NCBI GenBank assembly: GCA_949128115.1
Contig: OX421965.1
Span: 46,181,257-46,245,256 of the forward strand
Length of the DNA stretch: 64,000 nucleotides
Origin: Anaspis maculata
Lineage: Eukaryota; Arthropoda; Insecta; Coleoptera; Scraptiidae
Direction: 5' to 3'
Positions 51,801-57,800 of the stretch are shown in pieces (within the stretch, counting starts at the first letter, position 1; every line of letters begins with the position of its first letter). Both the position numbers and the translations under genes were made by a program. Under the pieces are notes generated by a model. That model made no database searches. It worked only from the letters and a program-made list of their open reading frames with translations, and was not told where the DNA came from.

Positions 51801-54800
51801 TTTGCTCTACTCCCTGGTGGTCCCAACGTTACGTGGATTTTATTCGCGCCAGCTCGCCAGTTATTATCTTCTACCACATTCCGCGGTTCATCCTAAGACC
51901 CACTTATCATTGTTACCTATCAATTCTCTTGTCAATACTTCTCTTGTAACTGTTTCAGGCGTACAAGCGGAGGAGCATTTGAAGAAAAGCTTTCAGTTAC
52001 ATGAAAAAAATTATTTGATCTTCAGGGAATAAATTTTTCATGAGCTTTGGTGTCCCCCTTAAAAAAATCAAAATCGTTACGAAGCTATCACTGATATCTG
52101 AATATTGTGTTGACAAGAGGCAAAATAACGCCGTCATCTTGCGCTGGAGCTCCGAACATGCGTTTCGCTTACGGCAAACAGACCAATTAGGTAAGACCGG
52201 AGAACAGGGAGCTCTGCTATAATTAATATTACTAGGAACCAGGAAGACCGCATATTATCCTAATTTGTGGGTGCAGGAAAGTGAATCTGTTGGACGCAAG
52301 GGTAACTTTTGGGATAGGACTGGTTGTTTATTTAGTACGTAACTTTTGATTTGTAGTGTTTTTCGACGATTTGCGAAATGTTGTGAGATGGGATAATTAC
52401 GAAACACGATTACTTAGTTTTCAGAAATTTATCCGCCATCGCTCACAGTGGGGTAAAAATTTAAACCAGTTCTATTTCTGATGAGACGACACTGACAATG
52501 TTAATTTTTAGATGCTGTCAGTGGCTCTAAACGATATTTATAATGCTGCATTTTGATTTTAATTTTTTTGAGGGTACATGTCATGGAGGTATACAATATT
52601 GCAAAATAAAATAGGTACATATGTAATACAAGGAAATCGATTATCTGTTTATATTGGGAATTTTGCGTTAGCCCTAGAAGGCTCTGCAACATGAAACCTA
52701 ATTTGGAACGTCTAGAATCTTTTTGGCCAGATAGGCGGAAACAAAACCTCAAGTTTTCACTTTTCTTTGAAATATGCACAATTCGAGTTATGTTGTCTCC
52801 CGTTCCCCGTTCCCCGGAAAGAAAATTTTCGCCCCTCAAGTTTTCACTTTTCTTTGAAATATGCACAATTCGAGTTATGTTGTCTCCCGTTCCCCGTTCC
52901 CCGGAAAGAAAATTTCCGCCAACCTGTAAATATCATATGTGAATGGTAGACTTACCTAAGCGGGCACCACTGCGTCTCTTCACCCTCAAACATATTGTCC
53001 TGGACCTTATGCACTGCAAAATAAAAATACAGATGTCAGAAAATTGCGTTTTTATCTTCTAGAGATTGGTAATAAATTCAAATGGTTAACGGATGACTTG
53101 AAAATTTCCGCAGACGATAAAGATGTACCTATACACTCATCATCCTAATGGCAAGATAATGATGCTTGAAATTGGTAATTCAATTTTGTTTTTGTTTAAT
53201 CAACGCTTCTGGAGACAGACAAGACGAATCGATGAATCCGAAGCACACAAATAGAATTCGAGTGTGCATTTGAACTTTTCAGGTATTCTCACATGTCTTG
53301 TCTAATTAAACGTGACAGATTTATTTCAGTCGCTCGGAGAAATTAATTTATTATTCTCTGGCCTTTTGCATACATATTGGAGGGTTCTATTCTAGAGGTC
53401 AGTGCCAAAAATATGCAATTGATTTTTTTATCTAAAAATACATGATGTGTCCCCAAAATTGATGGCGGAAGAAATCATTGAGATTCTCCTTCAATTGTTA
53501 TTGATATCTCGTTATAGAATTAATTATAGCCGTCTAATACAGCGTTATATCGAATTTCACTAAAATCGAACCAATGGTTTCAAAGTATAAGGCGCCATAA
53601 AAAAGATGAATTTCAAACAAATTCCATAGAGGATCATAAAATCAACAAAGGACTCTACGGTTACTTTTTCCGCTATCAATTTTGGCACACCCGTATAGTC
53701 AGTTTTTAGCGCATTCTCGAAAAAAGCTCTGTCTGTTTTTGTACAAATGTTTGCATTTGAACTCCTCCTCGGGGAATAAATTTAAAACTCTGCAACTTTT
53801 TCTATAATATGTCCATAATTCATAATCTATCCATTGGTTACAAATTACATTGGTGATTTTTTCCACTTGTGGCGCTATAATACATTTTTGTATTGATTTG
53901 CCGATTTCGATGAAATTTGGAACATATTCAAGCTTTCTTTCATGCTTCTTTCGCGATCCGACGCCATCTTGGACCGCCATATTGAACTTTCCTGTTAACC
54001 GACCTTGAAAGTTCGTTATAGGATAGGGAGGTAGTAGAGTGCTGGAAAAATGTAGGACAAATTCCGTCTTTCTATGATAAACAGAGCTCTCAGGCTACTA
54101 CAACACTTTTTCACCGCCTTTTAATTTCTATACTGCAAGATACGGAAGTCTGGCACTTTGACTGGCTTTATTCCTGTTATTTGAAAAGATTTTAGTAAAA
54201 TCTTCAAAACAGAATAATTAAGTAAGTTTAGTTAAATTTTTCAGTCGATGGATCTGTTATGAATTTTCATTACCTACAAAAATGTAGTATAGGTACCCAG
54301 AAAACCGTGAGCAAAAAGTATATGCAAATGAATTGTTTTCTTGTGCTCTACATCGGTCATGGAAAACCTTTGGGACTGTTTGCAAGTGCTTTTAAGAAAA
54401 TGAAGATTTCCAGGATTCGCAACTCACCCTGTATAGGGAATGAAACTTCAGTACACTCTCAACTAGGTATTGAAGAAGTTTAAAGCTCCAAATTGTTCTG
54501 TTTTAAACATTCTCCACTAAGATCTCTTCAAATAAGGGAAGTAAGAGTGTCAAAGTATCAGACTTGCAAAACAGAAGACCGAATTTTACCAACATTCTTG
54601 CAGCACTCTAATGAATACCGTACTACCTTCTCCTATAACGCACTTTTAAGGTGAGGCGCAAGTCGTGGAACACCCTAGTGTTACACTACGCCAACTACAT
54701 AACTTTTCTTTGGAACCTAACCAATAGGTAACATGAAAATAGGAGAAATAACATGAATCAATTGTTCCTCGGGCTTTGACCACCACTTCTAGTACCTTAT

Positions 54801-57800
54801 CAGATGTACCCAAGCAACATGGAGTTGAGAATCAGTACCTATCCAAGCGGAATTCGGGATTTGTTGGGTTTTTGAATGTTTCTCGGAAGACAAAATCAAT
54901 AGTTATATCACAAGTGCTCAGATTTTCACGATAATTTTGGCTTAGGGATCGCGATTGCTGGTTGTAACGATAAATGCCCGTAGGAGGAGGGCACTTATCT
55001 AGGGACAACCAGCCCGAGGAAAACGCGTGGCCAAAATTATCTGTGAAAATTTCGAACTGTGAATTTCAATTGAAACTATGTTCAAAGGCACACTTTCAGT
55101 CGTCGTTGCATAAAATTATTACCATGCCACTTAGATACATCTTGCACTGAGGTATTCATATGTAAATGGTTTCACAAATATAGAAATATAGCTCCATTAT
55201 CCAATTCTCCCTTATTGTTAAGTGCAAAAGTTTTAATTATTTATTATACTGCATCTGCACGTGCAATTATCAAATTAGGACAAAACACGTCTACTTATAA
55301 TGGGCAACAAAAACAGTGTTAGTTACGTAATAAACAGTTACACATGTCGTAGGCATAAGTAACATACAAATAATGTTATTACGTATGCAAAACCATGCAC
55401 TCAAGAGTATTTTATAAATAATAATACTCGAAACAAATAAATAACAAATGCGTAATATGGCTTTGATTTGTAACAGACACCCAGCCTGAATGAGGTACAA
55501 ATATAAAACATGATTTTTGAATTCATAGCATGAAATAAGATAGGTAACTTGTCAATTTAACGGCATTTTCCATTAGAGTAAGCTATGAAAATTGACATTT
55601 GTGTTGGAAATAATGTGTTTGGTGCATCAAATTAGGCTGAACATAACATCGCAGCTCATTATAAACTTACAACTGAAAATAAACTGTGATGTTATACTCG
55701 ATTCGGCTCAACAAACGTGTTATCCCAATGCAAATATCAAGTTCTTTAGCTTACTCTAATGAAAAAACTGTAGATTTACAGGTAACTAAAACCGAAAATG
55801 ATAGAATTTTTATTCTAATTGAAAAAATCTGCTGTGGGCGACACAAAACTTTCCCGGCCAGTAATTAAGGAACCTATGGAAATTTTTGTCTGAGATGTCC
55901 ATGCAGGTGGGAAGTTGAAATTTTAGAAAAAGACAAACAAATTTGCAGCATATTCATAATGAGTGAACATAAAATTGAAAAAATGTCAGGAAAATTTGAA
56001 TTTTCCGGAAAAACTCTCTCCAACAACCATCTCATTGTAAAAATCGTTAATTGAAGCTTCATGTTAGGCTCGATCATTTAAGTCCGTTTTCGATAAGCCA
56101 GGACGTTTTGCATTTTCAATTGGAAACTCTCGAAAAATTGGACAAGAAATTGTTGGGGAATGTTCAAAAATCAGTTACCTCTTGTTCAAAAGAAATTTGT
56201 GAAAATCGTTTCACGGGATAGAAAGTGAGAAATTTGCAGTTTTCCGTGAGAGAGAAACTCGAAAACAAATGGTCCGATTTCAAAAATTTCCCCCTCAAAA
56301 ATTAATTCGATTTTCCCTCCAACTACGACTCGTAGCAATCTGAACTCACGGAATGTGCAAGTTTGATTTTTAATAAATCACTGCGGGAAAACCGAAACCG
56401 TGTTGCATGTGAGAATAAGCCTACACGACACTCAATGCAATCTACTTTCGATATCAGTCGAAATTCGCCGAAGAACGTCCATCCCCCAGCAGGAAAGGAC
56501 GTCTGAGTTGAGTCCTGCACCAAACGTGGATTGTCCGGGTCAAAACCCGGGTGAGCGGCCGTCTCAGGTCGTAACGGCCAAGAAAAAAATGAGAATTAAT
56601 TGCGCTCGACTGATGAATGGAAGAAAACTCTAACTTTTTACGCTGTGTTGCTTCCTTCTGGATTTGGTTCCAATCCATCGGCTAGATTTTGAATAATAAA
56701 ATGGCAAAGTTTTATAAAAATATAAAAATAAGTTTTAAATAAATGACAGATAGAGAAATACTTTCAACTGTTCTGAATACAGTTGTTTGAGGGCTTTCAG
56801 GTGACAGATTGCAAGTCAAGTTTCGTAAAAAATAGCCAGTTATCAACGGTTGGGCAGTTATTGTTGAAGATTACAGATATACCGAAAGATATCATTCTAG
56901 AAATGGTCTAAATCGTCTTGGGACACCTCAAAAAATCTATTTCTGTCGAAATCCGATTTTTTTCTGCACGAGTTCATTACTTGCCCTCCCATGTTGGCGG
57001 TGGGGGGGGGGGAAGCAGAACGGTTTTATAATATAAATATATATCAATCTATTGATTATTGATTTTTCGATTTAACCTCCCCAAACTCCAAATTTTCACG
57101 TTAGTAACAAAAACAAATCGTAGGGTGCGCTTATTGCTCCCCTATAACAAAAGAGAGATCCCCTATAGTTTTTTGATGACACTTTACCTACGTTCTCAAT
57201 GGGGATGGTGATTATCCACACTCACGTAGATGGCGTGAATGTTTCATGTAGATGACCATCAGTTGTCAAAATGCATGTAGCTGTAGACGTCTAGATTTTG
57301 CAGTTGGTGTAAATTCCTGACGAAAAAACCCATGTAATCCATTTTTTTCTAAAGTTCACATCTTTGAGGAATTTATGGCTAGCCGCATTGGTACACTTTT
57401 GTAGAACACACAAGTATGGCATTTTCGTCGTTAAAATTCACAACAAATATGACAATGACACAGTGACAATTGACAACTGAATCACTCTAGCGTAAATTGG
57501 TACACCATTTAATAAGTACCTGCAATACCGTCCGATACTTTCCCAGCGCTTACTTCGGTGCTGCCTCTGACGCCAAAAAGTGGCAGACCCCATTGGCCTT
57601 TCAAATTTCAGGAAACAGAAAACGGGACGGAATTTCAAGGTCATTTTTGACGTTTTCAACGTTCTGTTTCAAAAACTTGGTGACATTCTGGTGGAAAAGT
57701 AGTGCAGCAGAAATGTTGAAATCACTCGTTTATCATGACCTACAAAATTGGTCAATGATGGCCCTTTTTCCTGCTTTGGGCAGTGTTGTCACCGATCATT

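Larger units (their letters stand above)
31938..52955 (-). other. PDZ gene intron 3 (21.0 kb), hosts the neuropeptide exon
   Basis: Contains R6 copy 3, R10, MITEs at 32966, 36059, 46600 and 47333, the 1,847-bp foldback, R12, the 48.6-kb duplication and the CCHamide-like exon. Two GC-richer islands, 37480-37740 and 42340-42840, have coding-like composition but no recognised product. Stretches 39000-40500, 41000-42300, 43000-44600 and 49300-50900 hold nothing I can support; 41.2-42.2 kb is rich in TAGGTACCTA motifs. Confidence 0.65.

Noticed and set aside
52942..53013. Reading of exon 3 in another frame (HKVQDNMFEGEETQW)
   Set aside because: Also stop-free, but the incoming phase from exon 2 and the outgoing phase to exon 4 both require the CIRSRTICLRV frame.
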